This document shows positions 52,495 through 61,230 of a stretch of 64,000 nucleotides of DNA, piece by piece. The position numbers and the translations under genes were made by a program. The notes beneath the pieces are model-generated. The model had not been told where the DNA came from and did no database searches. It worked only from the letters and a program-made list of their open reading frames with translations. The first letter of the stretch is position 1. The number at the start of each line of letters is the position of its first letter. Source of the stretch: Lutimaribacter salitolerans (GTDB lineage: Bacteria; Pseudomonadota; Alphaproteobacteria; Rhodobacterales; Rhodobacteraceae); the NCBI RefSeq assembly GCF_042677865.1, contig NZ_JBHUDD010000005.1, positions 34,480 to 98,479 of the forward strand, in the 5' to 3' direction.

Positions 52495-53108
52495 CCGCCG
52501 TACTTTTCAAGGAACTCCAGCGCGGTCAGCGCGCGGAAATCGGGCAGGGCGGCGCGCAGGCGGGTGTGATCCCAATCCCACCAGGCCAGCGCGATCAGGC
52601 GATCGGCCACCTCGCGCGGCTGTCGGTCGCGCAAAGGTTTCGCAGGCGTGCCCGCCACGATGGTATAGGGGGGCACATCGCGGGTCACCACGGCCCCCGC
52701 CGCAACCACCGCGCCATGGCCCAGAGTGACCTCGGGTTTCACCATGGCGCCCGCGCCGATCCATGTGTCGTGACCGATCACCGCACGGCGGCTGCGGCGG
52801 TGATCGAAAAACGCCTGATCGCGGTCAGCATCGTCCCAATAGTCGTCAGAACGATAAAGAAAGTGGTGGCAGGATGCCGTGTGCAGCGGGTGATCGGTCG
52901 CCCCGATCCGGGTGAAGGCCGCGATATTGGCAAACTTGCCCACATCGGCATTGGCGATATCGGCATAGCGGTCGCAGTAGCTGTAATCACCGATCACCGA
53001 ATGGGTGACGCGGCTGCCCCGGCCGATCTCGACATAGGCCCCAAAGCTTGTGTCGGTGATCTCGCACTCGGGATGCACGAAGGGCGCATTGGCCGACAGG
53101 CGGGCCAT
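52491..53108 (-). CDS. Hexapeptide-repeat transferase of phosphonate loci (LbetaH acetyltransferase-like)
   Basis: 205-aa left-handed beta-helix acyltransferase of the chloramphenicol/xenobiotic acetyltransferase type, a subgroup found in alphaproteobacterial phn loci. Hexapeptide pattern in GHDTWIGAGAMVKPEVTLGHGAVVAAGAVVTRDVPPYTIVAGTPAKPL; probable catalytic His in GATDHPLHTASCHHF. Possibly acetylates aminoalkylphosphonates, as PhnO does in E. coli. Its start overlaps the phnE stop (TGATG), so it ends the phnCDEE operon. Confidence 0.88.
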   Translation of the reverse strand: MARLSANAPFVHPECEITDTSFGAYVEIGRGSRVTHSVIGDYSYCDRYADIANADVGKFANIAAFTRIGATDHPLHTASCHHFLYRSDDYWDDADRDQAFFDHRRSRRAVIGHDTWIGAGAMVKPEVTLGHGAVVAAGAVVTRDVPPYTIVAGTPAKPLRDRQPREVADRLIALAWWDWDHTRLRAALPDFRALTALEFLEKYGG

Positions 53109-54457
53109 CAATGGGCCTGCCCGCGTCCGATCAGCTTGCCCCGCAGCCAGCCCGAGAACCAGTCCATCGCGATGACCATCAGGATCACCAGCATGATGTA
53201 ATAGGTCACCTCTTCCCAGTCCTTCTGGGTGATGATCGCCTGGGTCAGCAGCAACCCGATGCCGCCGCCAGTGATCGCCCCGATCACCGTGGCGCTGCGG
53301 GTGTTGGATTCGAGGTAATACAGGATCTGGCTCAGGAACACCGGCGTCACCTGCGGGATCACGCCAAAACGGTAACGCTGCATCGGTTTCGCGCCAGTGC
53401 AACTGACGCCCTCGATCTGCTTGTCATCGACGTTTTCCAGCGCCTCGCTGAACATCTTGCCGAAACTGCCGGTGTCGGTGATCAGGATCGCCAGCGCGCC
53501 GGTCAGCGGGCCGGGGCCGAAGGCGCGGCTCAGGATGATGGTCCAGATCAGGCCATCAACCCCGCGCACGAAGTCGAAGAACCGGCGCACGGCGAAACGC
53601 ACGCTCATGAAGCGGGTAAAATTCTGCGCGGCCAGAAAGGCCAGCGGCAGGGCGATCATCGCCGCGCCCATGGTGCCAAGAAACGCCATCAGGATGGTTT
53701 CAAAGATCGCCCACAGAACATCCTTGTGCCGCCACATCTGGTTGTTCCAGACATCGGACACGATGGCGGCAAGGTTGCTTTTGTCGGGCATCACCCGATC
53801 GCCGGACAGGGCCAGCCCGGCCAGTTCGCCAAAGCTCTTGCCATAGAACGGGCTGTCGAGGGTGAACCAGAACAGCTCCCACCCGAAGGAGTAATGAAAC
53901 ACCTCGGTCCGGGCACGGGTGACGACGGCGCGACCGCCCTCGCCGGTGATGTCCACGCGCGCGCTGCTGGCGCTGATCCAGTCGGGCACCTGGCCGTCGG
54001 GTGTGTCCAGAATGATGTCGCGGCCTTCGACGGTGACGGTCACCGTGCCATAGTCGGGCAGGCTATAGCGCAGGGTCGGGCCGTCGATCTCGGCCATTTC
54101 GCCCTTTTTCAACGTGACGCGCACCGCATCCTCGCCGATGGGTTCGACGAACTCGGGCCTCATGCCTTCGGGATAGGTGCCCTTGGCCTCGCCCTCGATG
54201 GCAAAGTTCAACCCGCCGTTGCGGTTGTCGTGGGTGATGTGGGTCTTGTAGCTGTAGCTGTCGGCGACAAGGATGCGCGCATTGTCCATCCGCGCGCGGT
54301 CAACCAGCCCAAGGATGTCGAAGGCAAAGAACAGGTAGACGAAATAGGCCAGGATCACGGCAGGTGCTGCAAAGGCGATCAGACGCTTGCGCGCGATCAG
54401 CGCGGTGGCGGTCTGCTTCATGTCGGCGGCGGGAATGGTATCGGCGGTCGCGGTCAT
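53108..54457 (-). CDS. phnE: Phosphonate ABC permease PhnE with large periplasmic insert
   Basis: 449-aa permease. After a first helix (about 26-48) come about 200 mainly polar, beta-rich residues (50-250), then the PhnE permease domain with FFDFVRGVDGLIWTIILSRAFGPGPLTGALAI and the EAA-like loop LENVDDKQIEGVSCTGAKPMQRYRFGVIPQ. Typical PhnE proteins have about 260-290 aa, so the insert is large and probably periplasmic; it may contact PhnD. Start ATG lies after aaggcctga; it follows the first phnE by 4 bp. Confidence 0.92.
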   Translation of the reverse strand: MTATADTIPAADMKQTATALIARKRLIAFAAPAVILAYFVYLFFAFDILGLVDRARMDNARILVADSYSYKTHITHDNRNGGLNFAIEGEAKGTYPEGMRPEFVEPIGEDAVRVTLKKGEMAEIDGPTLRYSLPDYGTVTVTVEGRDIILDTPDGQVPDWISASSARVDITGEGGRAVVTRARTEVFHYSFGWELFWFTLDSPFYGKSFGELAGLALSGDRVMPDKSNLAAIVSDVWNNQMWRHKDVLWAIFETILMAFLGTMGAAMIALPLAFLAAQNFTRFMSVRFAVRRFFDFVRGVDGLIWTIILSRAFGPGPLTGALAILITDTGSFGKMFSEALENVDDKQIEGVSCTGAKPMQRYRFGVIPQVTPVFLSQILYYLESNTRSATVIGAITGGGIGLLLTQAIITQKDWEEVTYYIMLVILMVIAMDWFSGWLRGKLIGRGQAH

Positions 54458-54461
54458 GGCG

Positions 54462-55337
54462 TCAGGCCTTTCCGACAAGTTTGTTGCGGTAATGGCTGGA
54501 AAGCTGGTCGAAGAACACGATGGTCAGGAACAGCAGGATAAAGATCGCCGCGACCTCGTCATACCGGCCCTGACCCCAGCTGAAGGCGTTCTTCAGGTCA
54601 TAGCCGATCCCGCCCGAGCCGACGAAGCCAAGGATGGCCGAGGCACGGATGTTGATCTCGAACCGCATCAGCGCATAGCTCAGCCAGTTGGGGGCCACCT
54701 GCGGCACCACGCCCAGGATCATCCGCTGGGTCCAGCTTGCGCCGGTGCTTTCCAGCCCTTCCAGCGGTTTCAGGCTGGCGTTCTCGTTCACCTCGGAAAA
54801 CAGTTTGCCCAGGGCACCGGCGGTGTGCAGGGCGATGGCGATCATCGCGGGCACCGGGCCGCCACCAAGGATGAAGATCAGCACAAGAGCGATGACGATT
54901 TCAGGGATGGCGCGCAGGATGTCCATCATCCGGCGAAACACGCCGATCAGCGCGGGAAACCGCGCCAGCCCGCGGGTCGAGAGCAGCGACAGGACAATCG
55001 CCATCAGCCCGCCGATCAGGGTCGAGGCGGCGGCGATGTTGATCGTCTCGATCAGCGAGGGAAAGAACTTGACCATCAGGGCAGGCAGCAGGGTGATCTT
55101 TTCACCCGCTTCCTTCAGCACCTCGCCGGGGAAGTCGAATACGTTCAGGATGCCATCCCAGAACCCGCCGGCATTTCGGTCATCCGCCAGAATGAACCCC
55201 GAGGCCATCAGCGCGACAAAGATCACCAGCATGATGCCGCCATACATGCGCTTGGTGCGCGCCATGGCCAAGTAGGCATCCTGAATTTCGGCGGTGCGCT
55301 GCACCCCCAATGACTCTCCCAGCGTGCTGTCGGTCAT
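54462..55337 (-). CDS. phnE: Phosphonate ABC permease PhnE (first of pair)
   Basis: 291-aa permease with PhnE motifs MDILRAIPEIVIALVLIFILGGGPVPAMIAIALHTAGALGKLFSEVNENASLKPLEGLESTGASWTQ shown in part as LFSEVNEN and GLESTGASW, and LGFVGSGGIGYDLKN near the end. Forms the membrane channel with the 449-aa PhnE. It follows phnD by 82 bp. Confidence 0.93.
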   Translation of the reverse strand: MTDSTLGESLGVQRTAEIQDAYLAMARTKRMYGGIMLVIFVALMASGFILADDRNAGGFWDGILNVFDFPGEVLKEAGEKITLLPALMVKFFPSLIETINIAAASTLIGGLMAIVLSLLSTRGLARFPALIGVFRRMMDILRAIPEIVIALVLIFILGGGPVPAMIAIALHTAGALGKLFSEVNENASLKPLEGLESTGASWTQRMILGVVPQVAPNWLSYALMRFEINIRASAILGFVGSGGIGYDLKNAFSWGQGRYDEVAAIFILLFLTIVFFDQLSSHYRNKLVGKA

Positions 55338-55419
55338 GGTGTCGCTTTCTTGTGGGCGGCTTCATAAAACGGGACCGGCCCCAGACGCTGGGGCCGGTCG
55401 GCTGCGCGGGTGCGCAGGA

Positions 55420-56319
55420 TTACATCTTGGATTTGCGCGCTTCGATGATCGAGATATACGCATCATGGTTGATCGGCATGACGCCCAGCGCCTCGCCGGC
55501 CATGAAGTTGTAGGCGCAATCGGGGTCCTGGGTCTTGAGCGAGGCGGTCAGCGCGACCATGTCCAGCTTGACACGCTCGGGCAGGGCCTTGCGCAGAACG
55601 ATGGGGCCTTCGGGGATCGGCTTGGAGCGCCAGATTTCCACCAGTTGGTTCATGTCGACCAGACCAGCATCGGAGGCCTTGCGCAGCGCGCCCGAGTTGT
55701 AGCCGTCTTCCCATTCGCCGATACCGTCGGCCCAGGTCACGCCTGCATCCACGTCACCGTTGTTGACGGCGACGATGGTCTGCTCGTGGCCGCCGACGAA
55801 CTTGACCTCGCCAAAATAGTCGCCCGATTCCATGGTGCCACCGACTTCGGCCGGGATCTCGATGGAGGGGATCAGGTAGCCCGAGGTCGAGTTCGGGTCA
55901 CCAAAGGCGAACACCTTGCCCTGCATGTCTTCCAGCGAGGCGATGCCGCTGTCCTTGCGGGCAAAACCGATCGAGTGGTAACCGTAGGAACCATCGGTGT
56001 TGACCTTGACCAGCACGGGCTCGACCGCTTCGGGGTCGGTCAGATAGGCCTTGGCATAGGCCGATGCGCCCAGCCACGCCATGTCGATGCTGCCGCCCAG
56101 CAGGCCCTGGATCACGCCGTCATAGTCGGCGGGGGTAAAGACCTTGGTGGGCACGCCCAGCAGTTCCTCGGTCTTGGCGCGGAAGCATTCGTTGCTGGTC
56201 ATGCGGTCCTGAGCGTTTTCGCCGCCCAGAATGCCGATGCGGAATTCGGTGATTTCCTGTGCCTGGGCTGCGCCCACCAGTGCGGTGGTTGCCAGAACTG
56301 CTGCGAGGATGGTTTTCAT
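55420..56319 (-). CDS. phnD: Phosphonate-binding periplasmic protein PhnD
   Basis: 299-aa binding protein with a signal peptide cut after AQA (20). FRIGILGGENAQDRMTSNECF opens the mature protein; the STSGY in FGDPNSTSGYLIPS corresponds to the phosphonate-binding loop, and WLGASAYAKAY and HEQTIVAVNNGDVDAGVTWADG are family-typical. Ribosome site ggagag. Second gene of the phnCDEE operon. Confidence 0.94.
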   Translation of the reverse strand: MKTILAAVLATTALVGAAQAQEITEFRIGILGGENAQDRMTSNECFRAKTEELLGVPTKVFTPADYDGVIQGLLGGSIDMAWLGASAYAKAYLTDPEAVEPVLVKVNTDGSYGYHSIGFARKDSGIASLEDMQGKVFAFGDPNSTSGYLIPSIEIPAEVGGTMESGDYFGEVKFVGGHEQTIVAVNNGDVDAGVTWADGIGEWEDGYNSGALRKASDAGLVDMNQLVEIWRSKPIPEGPIVLRKALPERVKLDMVALTASLKTQDPDCAYNFMAGEALGVMPINHDAYISIIEARKSKM

Positions 56320-56376
56320 CGGTCTCTCCATTGGTGATGAGGGGTCGTGCGCCCCGCAGGATGCGGGGAAACTGAC

Positions 56377-57189
56377 TCAGGCGGGCACGCGCTGTGCGTT
56401 TGACTGCCTGTCCAGTGTTTCGATGGCGGTCGAGGTCGCGGCCTCGGAGAAGTCGGCCCCCGCGCCGTAGATGTCGCGCGCCACGCCGGTGGTCAGCTGC
56501 TCGGGCGAGCCGTCGAACACAATGCGCCCGTCGCGCATGCCGATCACCCGGTCGCAATACCGCCGCGCGGTATCCAGCGTGTGCAGGTTGCAGATCACCA
56601 TGCGCCCGTCTTCCTCGTGAATGCGGCGCAGGGCGTCCATGACGATCTGGGCATTCATCGGGTCAAGGCTGGCGATGGGCTCATCCGCCAGGATGATGTC
56701 GGGGTCCTGCATCAGCGCGCGGGCGATTGCCACGCGCTGCTGCTGACCACCCGACAGGGCCTCGGCCCGTTTGGGGGCCTGCTCGGCGATGCCAAGACGG
56801 TCAAGGATGTTGATGGCCTGATGGATGTCGCTGGCCGGATACAGGTTGAACATCGTCGCCAGCGTGCTGCGGCGGTTCAGCGTGCCATGCAGCACGTTGG
56901 ATACCACATCCATGCGCGGCACCAGATTGAACTGCTGAAAGATCATCGCGCAGCGCGACTGCCACGCCCGGCGGTCCTTGCCGCGCAGATGGGTCACGTC
57001 CTGCCCGTCGAAGGTGATCGACCCTTCGGACGCGTCGCTGAGCCGGTTCATCATGCGCAGCAGCGTGGACTTGCCTGCCCCCGACCGGCCGATGATGCCG
57101 ATCATCGCGGGCTTTTCCACCGAAAAGCTGGCGCTATCCACGGCCTTTTTGTCTCCGAAGCGTTTGGTCAGCGACTGAACGTCGAGCAT
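56377..57189 (-). CDS. phnC: Phosphonate ABC transporter ATPase PhnC
   Basis: 270-aa ATPase: Walker A GRSGAGKST, Q-loop IFQQFNLVPRMDVVSNVLHG, signature LSGGQQQRVAIARAL, Walker B ILADEPIASLD, and CNLHTLDTARRYCDRVIGM. First gene of the transport operon, preceded by a leader with aaggggga and by Pho-box heptamers about 55 bp upstream. Start at MLDVQSLTKRFGD. Confidence 0.94.
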   Translation of the reverse strand: MLDVQSLTKRFGDKKAVDSASFSVEKPAMIGIIGRSGAGKSTLLRMMNRLSDASEGSITFDGQDVTHLRGKDRRAWQSRCAMIFQQFNLVPRMDVVSNVLHGTLNRRSTLATMFNLYPASDIHQAINILDRLGIAEQAPKRAEALSGGQQQRVAIARALMQDPDIILADEPIASLDPMNAQIVMDALRRIHEEDGRMVICNLHTLDTARRYCDRVIGMRDGRIVFDGSPEQLTTGVARDIYGAGADFSEAATSTAIETLDRQSNAQRVPA

Positions 57190-57241
57190 GCAGCATCCCC
57201 CTTGATCCGCCGCCCTCCTACGGGCGGTAGCCAAAAGTTTA

Positions 57242-57270
57242 GTGACGGTAGTGAAACGGTTGTGTGACAG
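57242..57270 (-). promoter_or_regulatory. Pho box upstream of phnC (three PhoB heptamers)
   Basis: On the minus strand, CTGTCAC (57270-57264), CCGTTTC (57259-57253) and CCGTCAC (57248-57242) occur with exactly 4 nt (acaa, acta) between them, an 11-nt period, followed by taaa. This is the PhoB direct-repeat layout (CTGTCAT-like heptamers), so phnCDEE should be induced by phosphate limitation. Confidence 0.75.
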
Positions 57271-57807
57271 CGCAGGGGGAATTCTGGTGGCCGCGTTGTT
57301 TTGCACAAGGTTTGACCGCAACGCGCCCAAAAACATCGCGCGCGGATCGGGCGCAAGGCGTCGGTGCCCGTTGTGATGTGCGTGGAGGAAGGAGACCAAG
57401 GAGCGGAACAACTGATGTCGGATCGGCAAGGAAACCCGCGGGCGATGTTCGCAATACGTCGAGAAAATCGCTCTGGTGTTGGAATGTGAAGACTGGGTTT
57501 GTCTATTGCGCGCAGAGACTTGCCAGGGTCATCACCCACTTTGATCGCAAGTTGCAATCAGGAGTTTCGCGCTTTGGACTGGGGTGAGAGTGCTCGCCAA
57601 TGATCCAGTGCCAATCCTGGTCAACATACGGGTGGCAGAAACCGCCGCACAATGCGTGGAAGGGCTTGCCCTGTTTGGCATCGCGCAACCATCTATGGCA
57701 GAAACCTGGCTGCCACCGGTCTTTGCCTCTGGCCTGTCATGACAAGGATACAAGCCGGATGCACCCATCCGCCCACGACCTTATGTGCCGACAGGAAAGT
57801 CGTGGTG
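57271..57807. other. 537-bp intergenic region without a convincing gene
   Basis: Between the Pho box and the phosphatase gene the base composition is less GC-rich. Small frames at 57264-57587 (+), 57503-57688 (-) and 57600-57815 (+) show no ribosome site, no recognisable family and no codon pattern like the neighbours. GGCAGAAACC occurs twice (about 57632 and 57702). A perfect single PhoB heptamer CTGTCAT lies at 57734-57740, without a good second heptamer. It may hold promoters for both flanking operons or be the remnant of a lost gene. Confidence 0.5.
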
Positions 57808-58569
57808 ATGATTGAATTCGCAATGCATCTTGCCGACACCGCACGCGCAATGATGATGCAGGCCCCCATGCCCGAGGCCGAAACCAAACCGGACAGCAGT
57901 TTCGTGACCGCCACCGACCGTGCCATCGAGACGAGGATGCGCGCGATGATCGCCGATCGGTTTCCCGCACATGGCATCCTTGGTGAAGAGGGCCGGGATG
58001 TGGCCCCTGGCGCGGATCACGTCTGGGTGCTTGACCCGATCGATGGAACGGCGGCTTTCGTGGCCGGGGTGCCGATGCATGGGACGCTGATTGCCTTGGC
58101 GCAGGGAGGCGTGCCGGTGATGGGGCTGATCGACATGCATGTGACCGGGCAACGCTGGGTCGGAGCGCGCGGGCAGCAGACGGTATTGCACCACGGTGGG
58201 ACCACGACTGCCTGCCGCACACGCACATGCCCCGGCATGACGCAGGCGATCCTGTCGTGCAGCAACCCGGATTTCTTTGATGTCCGCGAACGTCCTGCGC
58301 TGGATGCTTTGCGCGCGGCGACGGCGTGGCGGATCTGGGGCGCGTCCTGCATGGCCTACGGATTGCTGGCCTCGGGGCGGATCGACGTGTCGCTGGACAC
58401 TGCGCTGGCCGTTCATGACTGGGCCCCGTTCGCGCCGATCATCGAAGGCGCAGGCGGCCGGGTCAGCGATTGGCAGGGCCGCCCGCTGCGGCTGGACAGC
58501 GGGCCACAGGTGCTGGCTGCGGGCGATCCTGCGCTGCACGAACAGGCTTTGTCACTGATCTCGGGATGA
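57808..58569 (+). CDS. Inositol monophosphatase family phosphatase
   Basis: 253-aa Mg-dependent phosphatase of the IMPase/histidinol-phosphatase (HisN)/CysQ superfamily: GEEGRD (metal-site Glu), WVLDPIDGTAAFVAGVP (central DPIDGT motif) and AVHDWAPFAPIIEGAGG (third metal Asp). Start at the ATG after aggaaag; the longer frame upstream lacks family similarity. It precedes the second phosphonate-type transporter by 98 bp on the same strand. It might dephosphorylate an imported organophosphate or serve histidine synthesis; sequence alone does not decide. Confidence 0.88.
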   Translation: MIEFAMHLADTARAMMMQAPMPEAETKPDSSFVTATDRAIETRMRAMIADRFPAHGILGEEGRDVAPGADHVWVLDPIDGTAAFVAGVPMHGTLIALAQGGVPVMGLIDMHVTGQRWVGARGQQTVLHHGGTTTACRTRTCPGMTQAILSCSNPDFFDVRERPALDALRAATAWRIWGASCMAYGLLASGRIDVSLDTALAVHDWAPFAPIIEGAGGRVSDWQGRPLRLDSGPQVLAAGDPALHEQALSLISG

Positions 58570-58603
58570 TCGCGGATCCGGCGCTGCGCGAATCGTTCCG
58601 GCG

Positions 58604-58632
58604 TCGTCACGGTTCTGTTGTCGAATCGGTTT
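58604..58632 (+). promoter_or_regulatory. Weak Pho-box-like repeats upstream of the second phnD
   Basis: TCGTCAC-ggtt-CTGTTGT-cgaa-TCGGTTT has an 11-nt period and partly matches PhoB heptamers, about 36-64 bp before the start codon. The match is clearly poorer than at phnC. Confidence 0.25.
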
Positions 58633-58667
58633 AGCACCTCGACCAGTCACATTGAAAAGGTCTTCCC

Positions 58668-59576
58668 ATGTATCGATTTCTACTCAGCACCGCTCTGGTT
58701 CTTTCTCCCATCGGGGCATTCGCCCAGGATTATATGGAAGAGGATTGGCGCGCGGCGCATCCCTCGATCGTGTTCGGCGTCGGCACCGGCGAGAACGCCC
58801 AGTCCGCAGCCGAGCGCTGGTCGCATTTCGGCACCTATCTGCAAGGCTGCATGGGCATCGAAGAGGTGGAGGTGCGCGTTGCATCCGACTACTCTGCCAT
58901 CATCGAGGCACAGGCCAATGGCGATGTGCAGCTCAGCTGGTCCGGTCCTGCGGGTTATGCAACGGGCTGGGACATTTCCGGCGGCGACGTCGAGCCGATT
59001 GCCATGGACGTGTCGGTTAACGGCGATCTGGGGTATAAATGGGTGATCGCGGTCAAGGCCGACAGCCCGTATCAGACCATGGAAGATCTCGAAGGCAAGA
59101 CGCTGGGCTGGTCCTCGCCCACCTCGACCTCTGGCTACGTGCTGCCGATGCAGTATTTCCGCGAAAACGGCATGGTCGATGCGAACAACGAGCCGGTGTT
59201 CTTTGGCAATCTGGTCCAGACCGGCAGCCACGACAATGGTCTGGTTTCGGTCATTCAGGGCACGATCGACGCGACGACCAACTGGTACTATTCGCCCGAG
59301 GCTGGCAATCACACGCGCGCGGCGGGCAATGGCACGCTGGACGTGGCGGACCTTCGGTTCATCTACGAATCGGCGAATGTGCCGAATGCGCCCTTCGTGG
59401 CCACCAAAAGCCTGCCGGAGCCGATGAAGAAGAAGATGCGCGAATGCATCATCAACATGCACTGGGCCGACAAGGCGTCCTTCGAGAAGGTCGCAGAAAA
59501 CGCGTTTGGCGGTTTTGCGGTTGCCGTGCATGAGGATTACATCCCGTTCATCAAGATCCGCATGGAAACCAAGTGA
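58668..59576 (+). CDS. Second phosphonate/phosphite-type binding protein (PhnD-like)
   Basis: 302-aa periplasmic protein with a signal peptide cut after AFA (19). Phosphonate-binding loop STSGY is present (LGWSSPTSTSGYVLPM), with DYSAIIEAQANGDVQLSWSGPAGYA and IQGTIDATTNWYYSPEAGN. It is diverged from the PhnD at 55420-56319, so a different ligand (phosphonate, phosphite or a phosphate ester) is likely. First gene of the second transporter operon; its stop overlaps the next start (GTGA). Confidence 0.92.
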   Translation: MYRFLLSTALVLSPIGAFAQDYMEEDWRAAHPSIVFGVGTGENAQSAAERWSHFGTYLQGCMGIEEVEVRVASDYSAIIEAQANGDVQLSWSGPAGYATGWDISGGDVEPIAMDVSVNGDLGYKWVIAVKADSPYQTMEDLEGKTLGWSSPTSTSGYVLPMQYFRENGMVDANNEPVFFGNLVQTGSHDNGLVSVIQGTIDATTNWYYSPEAGNHTRAAGNGTLDVADLRFIYESANVPNAPFVATKSLPEPMKKKMRECIINMHWADKASFEKVAENAFGGFAVAVHEDYIPFIKIRMETK

Positions 59577-60367
59577 GCCTGCCCGATCCTGTTCCCTCCG
59601 GCCCGTTCCTGCGGCTGGAGGGGATAACCAAGATATACGGCGAAGCGCGCGCTCTGGATGGTGTGACGCTGGACATCGCGCAAGGCGAGATGATTGCGGT
59701 GATCGGCCGGTCAGGGGCGGGAAAATCCACGCTTCTGACAGTGATCAACAGGTTGATCGACCCCGACGGCGGCACGATGACCTGCAAGGGGCGCGATGTT
59801 CTGGCCCTGCGCGGGCGCGATCTACGCGATTGGCGGCGGCGCTGTGCGATGGTCTTTCAACGCTTCAACCTGGTGGCGCGTCTGCCGGTTCTGACCAACG
59901 TGATGACAGGGCGGCTGGCACTGCGTCCTCTGCTGCCATCGTTGCTGGGCCTTTTCACCGACGAGGATCGGGCCGCAGCGATCGAGGCGCTGGTTGCGCT
60001 CGACATGGGTGCGCAGGCGCTCAAACGCGCGGACGAATTGTCCGGCGGGCAGCAGCAGCGTGTGGCGATTGCCCGCGCCATGGTCCAGGACCCGTACATC
60101 GTGCTGGCCGATGAGCCTGTTGCCAGCCTTGATCCGCGCAACTCTGAGGCGGTGATGGATGCGCTGGCCAGAATAAACCGCGATCATGGCATCACGGTTC
60201 TGATAAACCTTCATTCCGTCGCGCTCGCGCGCGCTTATTGCCCACGCTCGGTGGCGATGTCGGCCGGGCGCGTGGTCTATGACGGCCCGACCGAGGGGCT
60301 GACCCCGCAGGTGCTGGAGCGCATCTATGGCACTGCCGATCCCGATGCGATCGAGGACGCGGCGTGA
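59573..60367 (+). CDS. Second phosphonate-type ABC ATPase (PhnC-like)
   Basis: 264-aa ATPase: Walker A GRSGAGKST, VFQRFNLVARLPVLTNVMTGRLALRP, signature LSGGQQQRVAIARAM, Walker B VLADEPVASLD, NLHSVALARAYCPRSVAM, all PhnC-typical. Starts with GTG inside the GTGA overlap with the binding-protein gene and ends in a GTGA overlap with the permease gene. Confidence 0.93.
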   Translation: MSLPDPVPSGPFLRLEGITKIYGEARALDGVTLDIAQGEMIAVIGRSGAGKSTLLTVINRLIDPDGGTMTCKGRDVLALRGRDLRDWRRRCAMVFQRFNLVARLPVLTNVMTGRLALRPLLPSLLGLFTDEDRAAAIEALVALDMGAQALKRADELSGGQQQRVAIARAMVQDPYIVLADEPVASLDPRNSEAVMDALARINRDHGITVLINLHSVALARAYCPRSVAMSAGRVVYDGPTEGLTPQVLERIYGTADPDAIEDAA

Positions 60368-61230
60368 TCGGTGCCGACCAAGTGCAGGCGGCTTATGCCG
60401 CGCACCGTCGCGCGCGTCTGGGCCAGACGGGGCTGATCGTTGTTGCCATGGTGGTCGCCACGTTGATCTCGGCAAACCTGGGCGAGGTCGATCTCGCCCG
60501 GCTGTGGGACCGCTCTGACCGGCTGGGCAACTACTTTGGCCGGATGGTGCCCGATCTCGCATGGGAGACTTTGGTCGACGATCTGGCCAATTGGTACCGG
60601 CGCGGGGGTCGCTGGCTGCGCGAGCTGGGCGTGACCTTTCTGATCGCAATCTATGCCACCTTGTTCGGTATGGTGTTGGCCGTGCTTGGCGCCTTTGTGG
60701 CCGCGAGACCGCTGGCCCCGGCCCCATGGGCCTGCTGGGTGATGCGTCGCGTTTTCGAATTTGCCCGCACCGTGCCGGAACTGGTATTCGCTGTCCTGTT
60801 CGTCTTTTCCTTCGGGATCGGGCCGCTGGCGGGGGTGCTGGCGATTGCGCTTCACACGATGGGCGCGCTGGGAAAACTGTTTTCCGAGGTGGCGGAAAAC
60901 GCCGATCCCGACCCGATCCGGGGCATCCGCGCCACCGGGGCCACATGGCCGCAGGTGATGCGCTATGGCGCGCTGCCGCAGGTGGCTCCGGCATTCCTGT
61001 CCTATGGCCTGCTGCGATTCGAGATCAACGTCCGTGCGGCGTCGGTGCTGGGATTCGTCGGCGCGGGCGGCATCGGGCAGGAACTCTACACCGCGATCAA
61101 GAGCTTTGCCTACACCGACATCTCGGCAATCGCCATAATGCTGATCGTTTCGGTCGCGCTGATCGACATGGTGTCGGAAACCCTGCGCCACCGTCTGATC
61201 GGGGCCGCCAGCCTGCGAGCGGCGGCATGA
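60364..61230 (+). CDS. Second phosphonate-type permease (PhnE-like, first)
   Basis: 288-aa permease with PhnE motifs: FEFARTVPELVFAVLFVFSFGIGPLAGVLAIALHTMGALGKLFSEVAENADPDPIRG in outline (LFSEVAEN) and LGFVGAGGIGQELYTA. GTG start in the overlap; ATGA overlap with the next permease. No large periplasmic insert, unlike the 449-aa PhnE of the first system. Confidence 0.92.
   Translation: MIGADQVQAAYAAHRRARLGQTGLIVVAMVVATLISANLGEVDLARLWDRSDRLGNYFGRMVPDLAWETLVDDLANWYRRGGRWLRELGVTFLIAIYATLFGMVLAVLGAFVAARPLAPAPWACWVMRRVFEFARTVPELVFAVLFVFSFGIGPLAGVLAIALHTMGALGKLFSEVAENADPDPIRGIRATGATWPQVMRYGALPQVAPAFLSYGLLRFEINVRAASVLGFVGAGGIGQELYTAIKSFAYTDISAIAIMLIVSVALIDMVSETLRHRLIGAASLRAAA

Noticed and set aside
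57734..57740. CTGTCAT before the phosphatase gene as a Pho box.
   Set aside because: It is a single perfect heptamer without a matching second heptamer at an 11-nt distance.
57264..57815. Small open frames between phnC and the phosphatase gene.
   Set aside because: No ribosome sites, no recognisable family, overlapping alternatives on both strands, and codon usage unlike neighbouring genes.
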